Part shown: positions 46,701 to 60,190 of the stretch, one piece after another
How positions within the stretch are numbered: position 1 is the first letter of the stretch
Layout: every line of letters starts with the position of its first letter
Assembly: GCA_902702965.1 (NCBI GenBank)
Contig: CACRXP010000002.1
Location: 3,086,506 to 3,150,505, forward strand
Direction: 5' to 3'
DNA length: 64,000 nucleotides
From: Spirometra erinaceieuropaei
Lineage: Eukaryota; Platyhelminthes; Cestoda; Diphyllobothriidea; Diphyllobothriidae
The notes under the pieces: model-generated
The model's input: the letters and a program-made list of their open reading frames with translations, nothing else
The model's database searches: none
Told to the model about the DNA's origin: nothing
Translations under genes and position numbers: made by a program

Positions 46701-49700
46701 GTCAAGACGCCGACGGTGAACTCACGTCTCTCCGGTAGCCTGCAAAAGGCACTCACGCTAAACACACCTACGTAAGTAGTGTAGTTTTTTCAAGTAATCC
46801 TGATGCACCAATGAATTCAAGCATATTTTACACGAAGAATGCATAAATGTCTTTTTCTCGGACTCATTTTTGACAAAATATGCCCCCAACAAACGTGATA
46901 ATCAAAAACGTGCATCTTCCAATTTTTACAAGGTTTGTTACTACCTGAATAATTCTGAACGCCACTTACTGTCGCACCTGATGTTGTACTTTCCAAGCTA
47001 CGCACTGAGCACTTTCATTTTTGGGAAACTCAAGGATTCATCTAGGTTACGAATAAAGCGTCACTTAATCCTCGTAAAACACTTCAGTGGGTATGCCTAC
47101 GCAGTATAAGTCAAAAGGTGCATTAAAAGACGAACAGACAATATGTTATTTGCATCAACATTTACCAATATTAACTTCAGGCGTAATATGTTGCTTTTAT
47201 GTATGCTTTTTCGTGAAAAAAATATCTCACCAGAAATACTGACATTTAAGACCGGTCTTCTGACGTGAATGAAATGTCTTCCGATCATGTTGCTTGACGA
47301 TCAATTTTACAGTCCCATCTAAGTAACCTTTTCTAACAAACAATTATAATTCCCTATTTCAGTTAATGCACAATTAGTTACGTAATTTACCTATAGACTG
47401 CGTTCCCCTAGTGTTATTGACAGGAATAGCGTCATCTACAGTATTTTCAGTGATAGCGTTGAAACGTCAGATATAGGATACAGCCACGACAAATTGCGTT
47501 CGCACTTAAAGGTACGGCTCAGTGGATTTGTTTAATGCTTTACTACCAAAACGTTGGTATGCAGTAACTATTATTCGGAACATAAAAAATGAATTCTGAG
47601 CAGATTTGGTTTCATGACTAATTTCCGACATAAAAGCTAAGTGTTCTAACTGTAATATTTTGTGCATACTTACATCTGTTTTGCTTAATTGAATTTAAAG
47701 GCAACTAGGTAAGCAACCTAATGAGGGGAACCACTTCCTTGCTTAAATTTTGGGGGAAACAGTTGTACTTTCTTCCAGCACAGAATTTTGAAATGTATAT
47801 TACCAGACCCTAAATACTGTGACGAAAACCTATTTCACCGTACTCCCAGAGCGGCTATTGGTTGAATATGCAGACACGTTTTTCGCCAGGTTTTATGGAT
47901 GCAGGATGCAGATGTGCGGGTTGCACCCTCAGCAATGTCCAACCTGTGACTTTTAGCGTAATTTTAGATTCCGTATTTGGCCATTTAATTTCATTAAAAA
48001 TAATGTTTGAGCCGGGAACTAAGTCGTTCGGACAACACTTCCCGTCCAGCCAACGAACAACCTATTCCGACCATAGGACAGAGTATAAGAAAATGTATTC
48101 CTGTTTTTTTCAGCGGCTACGATTGTGAGAAATGAACTACTGGAAGCACCTGGAATTTACACTGAGCGCGGAGACAGCGAAGACTTTTATAGGCCATTGA
48201 CAGACCAAATTACCTGTCAATGGAATTTTTTGGGCCTGCGTTCCAAATTCCTGTTTAGGACTGGAATATCATATTAATTAAAATCTGTCCTCTCGGAAGA
48301 AAACGGCTGAATTTTTACTACTCCAGCACAGATTTTAGCAGCAGGCATGAATGCAGTAAAGTGACTGAATCAAATCTGAACGAAGTATGTTAAACAAACC
48401 TAGAACCGTGGACATCGAGGCATCAGACTGTCTGAAAAGATCATTTCCTATGAGCCTATTTGCCGCCTCTTTTGGAGAACGGCAGAATGTATACGTAGTT
48501 GACTTGCAAAATGAGAAACGATCGCTGACTAGCCACTATTTATTGACGAGTAAGAAAAACACGAGGGAAGTTGAAAGAACTGCTCTTCTGCATGCGGAAG
48601 GACTTGCATTGAAGTTAACGTTCCATCCTTCAGGCATGGGTGTGTCGAGTGAGACTGGCGTTCGCGGATCTCTCCTCGTTGAAGGGCAAACTAAAGAAAA
48701 TTCGATTTTGTCCCAGGACTCCGGACTACACCCAGTACAAACGATCCTATATCAATAATTTATCGACACTGGGAAATGTCACCGTCAGGCCTGTGGGTTC
48801 GGGTCTGTCCAGAACTAAGTTCCTGACTGCCACATAAAAGACAAAAAATTATCATGCCATTCTCGTTTCATTCTGTCGTTAGAACTTTTCGGCGTTGTTG
48901 GAATAAACTGCAAAGTGACCAGTATTGGCTTTTGTGCTGCCGCCGGTTCTGTTTAATTCACACACTGACTGTCTGCCGACCTTTAACTAGTCGTGCTTAG
49001 GTGTTGACTCATCTTTTGAACCCCAGAACTAAAAGTGTTGACTGTTTGAGGAAGGCTCCACTGACTTGCGTCTATCGAAAACTTCTTATAAATGGGCCGC
49101 ATTTAGCGGTTTGGGACTGATGTCGTAGGTATAGTGGTTTTTGCCATAGGGTATTGACGTTTGACGATGCATTCTGATTGCAGGACATAATGCAGGTTTG
49201 CCGTTACATACTATTTTGGGGTTTCACGCTCGCGGAACCTCGCAGGTGATCGTGCAGCAAACAGCTATCCATAATCGGAAAATAGTTCTAAGAAAAAAAA
49301 ACAGGAAAAGGCCATTTTTGGTTTATTTGCCTTAATCAGCCAGCAATATACCAACCTGAGACAGGGGACAACTCCGTTGAGGTCACTGTTCTGCCTAAAG
49401 ATTTATGAGAAGCCGGGGACAAACACGACCCTGCCACTTTGTATCGCCCCTTCAAAAGGATCATTTCTGAGTACTTATTTTCTTAGACCGCGACCTCCCT
49501 TGGGAAAACCCAATGCGGTGTCCCCTCCCATGGCAAAGTAAAATAACCGAATTTAAACTGTCCACTATGACATGCAGTGCAAGTTTCCAAATATAAAAAT
49601 TTACAGTTCAAAAAATCACTGCTTCTTCGCCTATGAAGTACTCAATAGAGCCCTTGAGTAATTTTCAAAGGTGTGATTACGCGTACGTAATTGTCACAGA

Positions 49701-50690
49701 GTTAGCCTACAGCATTATTTTCGTTCCCCAGATTATCAACAAAGCAAGTTCACCTCCTAAAAAAACAAATGTCCCTGAGCTGACCTACTTTCATGACTTC
49801 TTTTTTAAAAGACAGTTGAAAGTTTTCTTCTTAGCTGACCAGACGATCGATCGGCACTGCTGAGCTGACGAAACCTCTCTTTTAAGTTTTAAGGTCTCTA
49901 TTTAAAAAAAAATTTGGCCATTTCGCCCCCGCTCCCGAAAGCCAAATCCGCTGCATAAATTGTAACAAGCCCTGCTTATTAACCCAAAGCGGGATCGCGC
50001 ATTTGACTGATAATTGACAGATCAACGGGCCCCACCTATCCTACACCAGAAAACCCCAAAAAATTTAAAGTCTTCTGCTGATTGTTCTCTTGCCCACCTT
50101 CTCTTTTGTTCACCGCCCCAGTCTGGTTCCTGTAAGTCAAACTGTTGCCGTGAATACGACCCATGAGGGTTCTCAATAAACGGTACTCGATCCACAAAGA
50201 AGACTATTAGAACCACTTATCCTCACGATTCACCTGGAGGTTTCAGAGCAATCTGCGACATATTTGGCGAGAAATCGTTGCTTCAGGGTATGACGACGTA
50301 GCGAAATTTGACTATAATAAGTGCGAAAGTACATACAAATCAGAAATGGCTTGTGTTAGCAGTCCACAACTACAAGTCGGGCTTTCCCTCATAAAGGTTG
50401 CACACTTACGCCTGGCTTGAGATAGCCAGACCACGAATATACCCTCTCTGGCGAACCGTCCTTCTTTTTGTCACATTAGGCTGTACAGATAATTTATTTT
50501 TCTGTTTCCCATCTACGATCACTGGTCCCACCCTTTCCATACGTTTCTGTGTAGCAAGATTAATCACCCACTGCTCCTAATATACACAGACAGTGTTTTC
50601 GCTTCCCGAATTTTTGTGGTTCCGACGAAGACAAAATAGCACTACAAGTGTGCGTTTACCAGGGGTCATACGTCCAGCTTCTTGAACTCC
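46701..50690. other. Non-coding; one small hairpin
   Basis: The only structure noted is a 10-bp perfect inverted repeat, CCATTGACAG/CTGTCAATGG, at 48194-48223. The 123-codon frame at 48387-48758 has no motif I recognise. Confidence 0.4.
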
Positions 50691-52200
50691 TTTCGCAGCT
50701 GTATGCTGCTGCTGCTGCTGCAGACAGCCTGCTAGCGGCCATCACATTTAGGAGACCGGACGCTGGAAGCTCTCCCCTCTGTGAGGACTAGACGCTAGAA
50801 GTGCCAGGTTTCATAACCGGTCAATCTGCCTGCTTGCGGGATGTGTCTGCATTCGCTCTCATTAGTCTGCCTGCGGAGGCTATAAATGAGAGCCTCTAAA
50901 AGACGGCACACTTGTGCGCCTACGAGCGTGCACACAGCTGCTGCTGTCCGGACGGTGCGCAGTGGCAGCGACAGCCAAGGCGACAGACAGGCGCGCACGC
51001 ACGCACGCACAGCATCGATCCCACCCCTGCCGGGCAAACGCAGACGCACCCCGCCGAGCTAAAAGGCCACGAGGACACTTACGGTTTTGGCACCACTGTT
51101 GAACGTCCTCAAGCAGCAGCAGCAGCAGCGGCAGCCAACAGTGGCACCATCATCACCAACAGCGGCAATCGACTGGGCTAGCCAGAGCGCAATCTCTCAC
51201 GTGCGCACCCAATTTCCCACTGACGCATCTGACTTTGTGTATGCCTGCGTGCGCCGTTTGTTCACACACACACACACACACCCACCCTTGCAAAGGTGGG
51301 TGTGTGTGTGTGCAATCCGCAGCGTCATCATCTGCAGCGGTGGCGTCGGCGGCGGTGGTGGTGATGAACTCTGCTGGCGTCCGAACACCCTAATGCGCCT
51401 CCGCAATGACGCTAGCACCGACTGCCGGCGACTGCGCTATTTTGAGCGACTGGTCTGCCTCCTCCTCCTCCTCCTCCTCCTCCTCCTCCTTCCTCTTCTT
51501 CTTCTCCTTACCCTCCATCTCTTCTTTTTCCTCATTCTGCCACTCCTCCTCCTCTTTCTCTCAACCCTCACTGTCCATCCCTTCGCCGCTTCCACTATCT
51601 ACACTGGCTTGCGCTCTCCCGTCCTATATGCATCGCCTGCGCTAGCACGAAGCACTGTCAGGCTAGTGGGGCGTTTGAAGGTCAAAGGGGTGCGCGTATA
51701 CGCTCACGAAGTTTTGCGACTCACTCGGCGCCATTCCTCGCCACAAGCGTTTTCGTAAAAACTTTATAAAGTACAGTAACAGCCTTGGACGTACAGGTAC
51801 ACACTCCTACCGGCCAGCTGGCTGAACGGGCCACAAAGTACGAGCGTCCCCCTCCCCCTCCCTCAAGCCTTGGATGGCTCCTGCTCAAATGTACGCTCCC
51901 CCTGCCCCCTTCAGACAGCCTTATGCCTACGTGTCGAAGACCTTGCCGGCAATTACGCCATTACCGTCAGCATCATCCTTGTGGACGTGCGAACAAAGAG
52001 TCGCGAGGAGAGGGCGGAAAAAGAGGACTTTTCAGTTATTCTGATAAAGAGACCCTTTTTGACCTGTCTTAGTCTTAACACATCACGCGAAGTCCGAGGC
52101 GACAAACTTGTGTCAGAAGGCACAAATCAGGACCACTCGTTGGGGGACTTTCCTGTCGTAGAGTAACTGCTCTGGCGTATCTCTTGTTTAGCTACCTTTT
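50690..52200. promoter_or_regulatory. GC-rich, repeat-laden stretch; candidate promoter/5' region
   Basis: Base composition rises sharply against the AT-rich surroundings. It contains CTG/CAG runs (50706-50723, 51109-51132), an inverted CA/TG hairpin (51263-51312), a CTC/CTT tract (51460-51560) and many CpGs. Overlapping frames on both strands (for example 51087-51758) are low complexity. It could be the first exon or promoter of a gene outside my recognition, but I cannot give a strand. Confidence 0.3.
51263..51312. repeat. CA/TG inverted repeat
   Basis: A (CA)n tract ending CCCACC is mirrored by GGTGGG and a (TG)n tract around an 8-nt loop. It would form a long perfect hairpin. Confidence 0.85.
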
Positions 52201-53640
52201 AACAGCATCAAAAGTTACCTCGACCCACGTGGCTAGTACTGCGTGTATACGTGCGACTGCCGACCGGCGGACCAAAAGGCAAGCTCAGTTGCTTCTTCAT
52301 AACATGGATTTTTCAACCCTCTCACATCTGTGAGATCCGAGCCGATCGTTGCATTACAGAGCATGCGCCCATCAGGTAGGTGGGAGGCACGTTTTTGATG
52401 CAAATTGATACCTGAACAGGTTGTGTGTAGAGGGGCTGTTTAGCTTTGTCAGCCCCCGGGGTCCAAAGCCGCCTCGTGTCGTTATAACTGCGTCCTTCAA
52501 CCGAAGCCAAGGGAAGCCAAGGTAGGGAAGAGCTCAGGCGATGCCGTGAAAGTCCGCTATCGCTATGAACCAATTCACGTGCTAGTCACCGTTGTGTGGC
52601 CACACCCGTCGCGGGACAAACAGTGGACTCGTAACTCTCGCCACGATCGGACTGCTATCAACGGCATCATTAGAGAAAAATGCGGCTTAGTTGCACCAGG
52701 AGCATTTGAAAAGACGGCGCCTCCATAGTTGTAAGAAGAAAGTAATTCGTTTGCTGTCTCAGTTCACTCCCGAATCAAACTTCAGAGACAGCAAGAGCCA
52801 AAGATGACGAACGTACAAGGGCCGAAGTATTTACCCGGACGCAGTGACTACGTAAGAACTTAACTTCCAAAATTGGCAGCCGCAGGATTTACAGAATATT
52901 CCCTACGATGACGGCTTGGCCATTATTTGCCATAATTTAAGCCCCGACGTCGTCAGCTGGCATGATAATGACTCAGCAGCTTGATGCGCCACCACAGACA
53001 TTGGAAGTAGGATTCCCATGCGCGCTCGCAATTTGTGGTTAAATATTCCTCTCAGGCAAAGTCATAGGATTAAGAATACAGGGCAAATCCCCGGCCCACT
53101 TGGTCATTGCGGGTCGGACAGTCATGACTTAGATAGCAACAATTCGAAGAAGCAGATGGGAAGTGCATCTTCAGTAAGGACGAGTGGCACCAACTCTTAG
53201 ATCGCGGCTCACCCGTTGGACGCGGCCATACACTCCAGTTCGAAGAGACCGAAACCCTCGCGATCAGTGGCATTCCTCTCAACTACCAACTACTTGTGTG
53301 ACTCTATGAATAGCCGGAGCAATGTACGTTGTAGTTTTAACGAGGACTGCCAAAATCTTTATCTACGCAGCCGCTTTTGGGGGAGGAAGGTGAAGATAGA
53401 CTAAAAAGGTGGAGACGATGTTGACGCACCAGCCCTGATCGCAGGAAGAAAGACTTGGCGATATGGTTATACCCCGAGTCGCCGTCTGAAGCAGTCAGAC
53501 AGGGATTGTGGAGCGATGAACAATCAGCACTGGAAACCTGGACCGACTAAAACACTGCGGGCTGGTAGGGCCCTTTCTAATTTCTGTTATCTCGAAACCA
53601 CCGACTATAGGCGATTGATCATAGTTTGGACGTCGCGTGA
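52200..53640. other. Non-coding; no feature seen
   Basis: Frames of 60-83 codons on both strands, without motifs or splice support. Confidence 0.35.
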
Positions 53641-53646
53641 GAAATA

Positions 53647-54642
53647 CAAATGGTGGGCTAACTCACAAAATGTCAACCGAGATTTCGAAATGCGTTTTCG
53701 TTTCAAAAAGATTAATCAAGTATGACTGTAAAAGTGATCATCCTGCAGCATAATTCTATAGTAATTCAGTTACCTCAGGATGCCAGCTTTCGAAGAAACT
53801 CCTTTCCCGCTGCATGCAAAAACCATTCATACTCTGCGAAAAATGACTAATTAAGTAGCGTATGATTTCCAAATTGATTTTGGATGCTGTTGGAAATCTA
53901 ATTGCACTTCATGGAAAACATGCGTAAAAATATTTACTCTTTTTCTCATTCGGTAGAAAATTACGCCTTCTTTCAGTTTTATACTCGATTGAAATATATA
54001 ACTCCGTTTTCAAAAACCTTTTCGAATTTGTGAATAATTTTGAACACAACCAGCCGTTACACTTGCATTCAGGCCTTCAACACTACAGGTTGCATATTTT
54101 ACGCGTATAAAAAACCATGCATTTCTCTACGGTATTAAAAGGAGACCATGTAGGGTTCATAAAATGTAGCAGTGGATTTGAGCCATATCGTTAAATTCAC
54201 AAGCAACATTGGTAAATGCAGAGACATGACGTTTTATGAACGACCATTTCACGGTATTAAAAAATCTTGCAATTAGAAACTTTTTTAAAACCAAATTATA
54301 CCGTTTCCTCGAGTATAAAATTAAAAGGAGACGCAATTTTCTACTGAATGAGCAAAAGAGTAAATAGTTTTATGCATGTTTTCTACGAAATAAAATTCAA
54401 TTTTTAAGGGCATCGAAAATAAACTAGAAAAGTGCATGCTACTTAAGTAGTCATTTTTTGCAGTGTATAGTTTTTGCATGCAGCCGGAAAGAAGTTAGTT
54501 CGAAAGCTTGCATCCTGTGGTAACTGCAATATTATAGAATTATGTTGTAGGCTGACCAGTTTTACATCCTTACTTAATCTTTTCGAAACGAAAACGCATT
54601 TCGGAATCTCGGTTGACATGTCATGAGTTAGCCCACCTATTG
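53647..54642. mobile_element. Foldback element (family F), copy 2
   Basis: 996 bp flanked by TA. Left TGGTGGGCTAACTC pairs with right GAGTTAGCCCACCTATTG, and the arms continue for about 350 bp. Same length and landmarks as the copies at 24444 and 61552. No coding capacity. Confidence 0.85.
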
Positions 54643-54649
54643 TATCTAC

Positions 54650-56730
54650 CGTGTGCTCCACCGTATAGTGGACGCAGGACGGTGGCTTGCGCAGGGGCTG
54701 CCACATTCTCTCCGTCCCAACCGCCTGCGTACGGTGGCAAAACAGATTCTGGACCATTGCAGGCAGGCTGGGGTGCAGTGTGTTACAAAGCTAAACAGGC
54801 GGTCTGCGCACGCCCCAGGAATGACCTGATTATCGCACGATGTACTGGGTTTTCACGAAGAGGGAGGACGGTTTGGATCCGACCAAAGTGGGAATGCCAT
54901 AGGGGAAGGATATATTTACAGGCTCATCCTCAGTCACCCAGTATTAGCCACGAGGATCGACTTTTTCTGTCAGTTGGCAGTTACGGCTTTTAGCCCGTCG
55001 TTTTAGATGCAAGCGCGGGAGATTTATTAAGGCGCCGAAGTGCGCTGAAGTGTCATGGGGAGGGATGCTCCAGAGTCGACATCCCTCTTGCTCCCTCTTT
55101 CTCCTGTGCAACAGTCAATTGTCCGAGCATTTCACCGACCGGGAAACTTTAGTACTCAAGCATGGTGTGGCGCATTACAACATTTTATGTGCATTTCCAC
55201 TCCGGCGCTTTTGCTACTTTAGGCGCATATCCACCCCATATTTCGGTATGACTGGTGAAGACATCAAAAATCCATAAGAATGACACGCAAATTCGTATTT
55301 GTCGCAGCCGGCTTTACGCCCAATCTAGCTTGTCATGAAAACATGCAACACGTGAAAAAATATAATTTAATGAGGACTTCTCTATCTGTTAGAAATAAGT
55401 TTGAGGTAAAATCTCAGTGGATATTTTGTGTTAAACACGCCACTAACAGACTCGGGCTTCGAGTATGTTTTATGCGCAAGCCATCTAGTAATAGCGCAAA
55501 GTTTTCAGGGTCGAATTGATCTTGACCTACGCTGCAGAAGTTTATTGGTTTAAGCGAAACTTTATTTGTGTCAACGATGGCCTTGATACAGTAATTAGTA
55601 AAAATGTGTCTGGAGGACTTCCAAAGGCATGCGCTTGACTAATTATACAAGGGGCTACACCACACCACCACACCTTCCCTCACCTGCACCTGCACCACAC
55701 AACAACATCGTCTATCACTACACAATGCAAGGACTCAATTGCCACGGCCTTCGCTCTCGTCCTCCAAAATCCAACTGGTCTGGTTTCATTAGGCTAATCT
55801 GTTAACTGGGCAGAACCTAATCTCCCATGATACGGAACCTCTAAAATATTGACCGGTCTGAACAAATATTGTTTTAATCAGGAGGGATCTTCAAGTAAAA
55901 TTGCAAGACAGATTGTCCCTGAATGCATGACAGCATGCTGACTTCGAGTTGACAGTCTCTTCAGTTCCCTATGCAAAGCCTGTTCTCAAAAATAACACAA
56001 CTGATTTGTTATGTTCGGATGAAATAAATCACAATCCCTAACGATGATGCACAAGATATGTGCTTATAACGCTCACGTTTTGGGAATTTGCGTTATTTGT
56101 AAAATGTGTACATACAAGGGGAGGACACTTCGATTAAAAAACTTCCCAATTCGTGTATATGTTTGGTAGGACGTCTGTGTTTCCACTTATGCTTAAGGTT
56201 TCCTGGCTGCGCGTTAACCGATTTTCATAAAATGCCCATTCTTTCCTGCATGATTCCGTTGAGCGATATCCAGCCAAACGGGGAGTTTTTGTTGACAAAC
56301 AGGAGGGTACTGAAATGTCCATTTCTCTCCACCTTTTTCGTCATTTATAAGTGATAGCTCAAAGTCAGGCTACAGACCTGTAAGTCAACTCCGAATCGGT
56401 TTCGCCTCATATCAGTGGAGATCTGACATATCCAGTCACGTGCTAATGGCATGCAGCGATGCGGACTGGTTGCAAGACAGAAATGGGCATCATGTGGTCC
56501 TACACGCCCCTAAAAAGGGCTATTGAGTACTAATAGAATGCATACGTGCAAGGCAGCATCAGTAAACTTGACGATAGTGGGATAACCGAAGATTCATCTG
56601 GGAAATTTTCTCGCAAATTCTGCCAATTTCAGACCTTCTCAAAACAGCACTACTTCCTCTCACCTGATGAAACATTGTCGCCTACGAAATGAGTATTGAA
56701 AATGGGTTGAGTACGTCTCCAATTGGATGC
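54650..56730. other. Non-coding; no gene seen
   Basis: A 126-codon frame at 54613-54993 starts inside the foldback element and has no recognisable domain. A CACCA-rich low-complexity patch lies at 55660-55720. Confidence 0.35.
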
Positions 56731-56734
56731 TGAA

Positions 56735-56925
56735 AGCCTGGGCCTGACTGACGGCAGCGAATAAGCCAGAAACGATCGCCCAGTCTCTCCTGTCCTTGTC
56801 GGTAAGGTCATTCTGGCTGTGTATGTATGTGCCGGAGGCGACTACCGACAAAGACAAGGACGGATCATCTCTGGGTTAGTAGCAAACCCTACCCAATCCC
56901 GTGTCTGGAGACGCCTGAGGCTCGA
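56735..56925. mobile_element. Two SINE 3' halves, tail to tail
   Basis: A plus-oriented 3' half (GGCAGCGAATAAGCCAGAAA through CTTGTCGGTA) is followed by a minus-oriented one (CTACCGACAAAGACAAGGAC onward), separated by about 30 bp. Confidence 0.6.
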
Positions 56926-56929
56926 GCCC

Positions 56930-58560
56930 ACGCTTTTTTTTATTAGTTTGACGCCCTAATATGTAGGTCTGGGGTTATGGTTCCGTCGGTTTCTGTCGGG
57001 TACATTATCAAAGGTGAAGAAACACTCACCGATCGCGCAACGAGATAAACTCGTCTCGTAGTGCCTTGAGGCTCAATCTACAGCCATCAGAGGCAGTCGC
57101 ATAATGACCAGAATTAAATGCTGAAAGTAGTCTTAACAAGGATGCTCTTTGTTGGTATCCCTTCAGCACATAAATACAGGCACAGTGAGATTATCTAGAG
57201 ATGACAGTTTGACCCTCGTTACCGACCATTCCCACCCTGTGCCCCAAAGCATGGCAGGTGCTACGGCAGTGGCTTGCGCGTGAATTTGTTTATAATGCCA
57301 GTAGACTTGCATCGCGCCTACCGCACTCCCCCCTCCCCCACCTGGACCCGGTGTGATGACCACTTTTAGGAAACCAGAGGCGGGAGAGGCCGCAAGTGAC
57401 TAGTAAGGCGTGAATCCGTACCCAGGCGTACTACCACACCCCATGGTCCGCACCAAAAACTTGACCAGGATTTTCAACAAGAACAAAAACTAGAGTCGGT
57501 AGGGATCCTAATAGGCTCGACTGGGCCTGCCATCGCAGCTCGAGGGTTAACCTTTGTTATCGGAGCAAATTCCCGATAACGCCTGCCACACTCCGATATG
57601 GTCCCCCCCTATGGGTCTAGTGCACCCAACGCGTGACCCGTTTTAGGGACACAAATGTCAGCACACACTAGAGCTACGACTACCTCGGAGATGGTACAAG
57701 TCGGAGAAACTGTAAAAATCGGTGCTGTGAGGGAATTTTAAGATAAGACATTAGTACAGATGGACTTCTTATTCTTGCCTCTAATGTGCGAGTTCAGTGT
57801 ACACGCTACCCCATCACTTGACGCTGATAACTGCGCCGTAGCAGTGGTATGTCCAGCGAAACTACCTGGCGTTCGAACTACGCGAACTGTTCGAAGCAGA
57901 TAGATACAGCACTGGGTGCAGGGAAAATTTATATCTCACCAACGAGTTACTAAATCAGGCAGGCAGGCGGGCAGGCTAGGCAAGCCTCCGCCGTCGGCGC
58001 TCCCTCTTCAGACGTCTGACTGACTTAATGTACAGCTACTGTCGGCGAGGATATGATGGCTGTTGGAGTCGGAACCGGATTAAGCTAGTGAAGATGATGA
58101 CCGGAGTGAGGACCTACGAGGAGCGGAGGAGCGTCCGGCCTGACAGTTTTGGGGGTGAGGCTCGATTTTGGTCATGACAACGACAGGGCCGAGACAAATG
58201 TTTTTGCGCGCACATAGGCGGGGCCGGCGAGTCATGTGGCAGCCGCTGCGCGTGTCGCCAGCATGGGCTAAATTATGAACCTACACCGGTTCCTGTGCGC
58301 AGCTCCGCAAGCCCTGATGACGCCATGACTGGGCGGCCGGTTTCAGTTAACCACTGGAGCGAGGCGACGTCCCGGATCAAACTGACCATTGATGCTCGCG
58401 TGGTAAAAGTTGGTTATGCATTTGGTCATTTCTAGTCTAGCCCCTCGCTCATGTCCCTTGACATTTACTCAGACTCAGAATAAGCATTCTAGTGACCTGT
58501 TGTTTAACCTGACAGCGAAATTTGGGGCGAATTCAAATTCCTCTCGATGAATGTCTGATG
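56930..58560. other. No gene seen; GC-rich part at 57940-58350
   Basis: The part around 57940-58350 is richer in G+C and CpG than its neighbours and might be regulatory. I recognise no exon on either strand. Confidence 0.3.
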
Positions 58561-58566
58561 GTAGGT

Positions 58567-59930
58567 TGAGTCACATCTGGTTATGTAGCCGCACCTGACG
58601 AAAACAAACCCCAACCGCCTGTAAAACTATACCGGTGGTAATAGGTGTTTGTACAGGTGGGGCTGAAGAACATACGGGCGACTAGATCAAGTACAGTGCG
58701 TGACCTATCTCATGAAATGTTGGCTGAAATTCTGAAATGCGTTTTCGATTAGGAAGGATTACTTGGTCGCAGTTGTGATACTGATTATCTTAAGGCATAC
58801 TCTTATAACATTTTGGACTCGGCAGGATGTCGGCTTTTAAATGCACTTCTTTTCACTCTCCTGTAGAAAGCGTGCTCGGTAAAAAATGACTACGTAAATA
58901 GCATGCATTTTTCCCATTGATATTCGATGGCCTCGGAAATTCAAATATATTTTATAGAAACCACAAACAAAAATATGCTTTCTTTTAGTCCATCAATAGA
59001 GAATCACGTCTTCTTTATATTTTATACTTAAGACAGGAGTATAATTAGGTTTTAAAATAGTTTCTAATTATGAGACTTTTTAAGACCGCGATAGGTCCAT
59101 TCACATAGCATCGTACCTGGCCGTTTACCACTGCTCCTCATGAAATATACAACATGGTCCGCATCCATCGCAAAACTTAATGGACCCTGTATGATATCTC
59201 TTTAATGACATAGAAAAATATGGGATTTTCATTACGCGGAACGCATGCACCTTGTAGAGTGTAATCACTAAGCGCTAATGCAACGAATGATCAGGCCCCA
59301 AACTTTTCGGCAATTAGAAAACTTTTTTAAAACCTAATTATACTCCTTCCTTAAGCAAAAAATATAAAGAAGACGTGATTCTCTATTGATGGACTAAAAG
59401 AAAGCATATTTTTGTTTGTGGTTTCTATAAAATATATTTGAATTTCCGAGGCCATCGAATATCAATGGGAAAAATGCATGCTACTTACGTAGTCATTTTT
59501 TACCGAGCACGCTTTCTACGGGAGAGTGAAAGGAAGTGCATTTAAAAGCCGACATCCTGCCGAGTCCAAAATGTTATAAGAGTATGCCTTAAGATAATCA
59601 GTATCACAACTGCGACCAAGTAATCCTTCCTAATCGAAAACGCATTTTAGAATTTCAGCCAACATTTCATGAGATATGTCACGCACTGTAATTATATGCA
59701 AAAGAAAGGTTAATGGGGATGCGCGGCTATTCTTTGAATGGTCGAGAAATAGTTGCCTGAACCCCTAGTCTTAATCGCTAACCCCAGATCCTAACCCCTT
59801 AACCCCAACCCTAACCCCAACAGAATGCACACCGCAACACCATTCCAACCTACTCATACCAAGTCAAAATGACTAAGTAGGCCAACAGTATTGTGTCTAT
59901 CGGGTGCGCCTACATAACCGCATGTTACCG
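58567..59930 (-). mobile_element. MITE (family M), copy 3, split by a foldback element
   Basis: Left end GAGTCACATCTGGTTATGTA, right end GGGTGCGCCTACATAACCGC, with the CTAACCCC-rich core at about 59765-59820. The sequence is continuous with the family when 58694-59688 is removed together with one TA. Confidence 0.75.
58694..59688. mobile_element. Foldback element (family F, divergent subtype), nested in a MITE
   Basis: 995 bp with TA on both sides (58692-58693, 59689-59690). Termini CAGTGCGTGAC and GTCACGCACTG are perfect complements, and inverted arms run about 350 bp, up to TATTTTATACTTAAG. The internal matches AAGACGTGATTCTCTATTG and AGAGAATCACGTCTTC show how similar the arms still are. 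No transposase frame. Confidence 0.9.
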
Positions 59931-59939
59931 TAGGTTGTT

Positions 59940-60190
59940 TAAATTCATTTGTTTTTTTGATAGACCACTTGCATTCTTAAATCGCGTACGGGATTTTAAT
60001 AGGCTACATGCACAAACAAAGGAGATGTCTGCTAAAAAACGCTGCTGCCGCATTCTAAGATAGACATTTTTTCTCTATTTGTATAGGACTGGTGTCACTC
60101 AATGAATTACTACATGCCCCATCAAGTTCCTTCAACAATGGCTACGAATATGGAATTAGCCAGAACTCAGCAAGGATAGTACCCAGTTCG
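59940..60190. other. Non-coding; no feature seen
   Basis: AT-rich spacer between repeats and a GC-rich stretch. Confidence 0.4.

Noticed and set aside
48387..48758. 123-codon plus-strand frame
   Set aside because: Composition is mixed and could be coding, but I see no domain, no splice signals and no similarity I can name.
51087..51758. 223-codon plus-strand frame with Gln and Leu runs
   Set aside because: Most of it is translated from CAG, CA and CTC/CTT microsatellites; the Leu run is an artefact of the pyrimidine tract.
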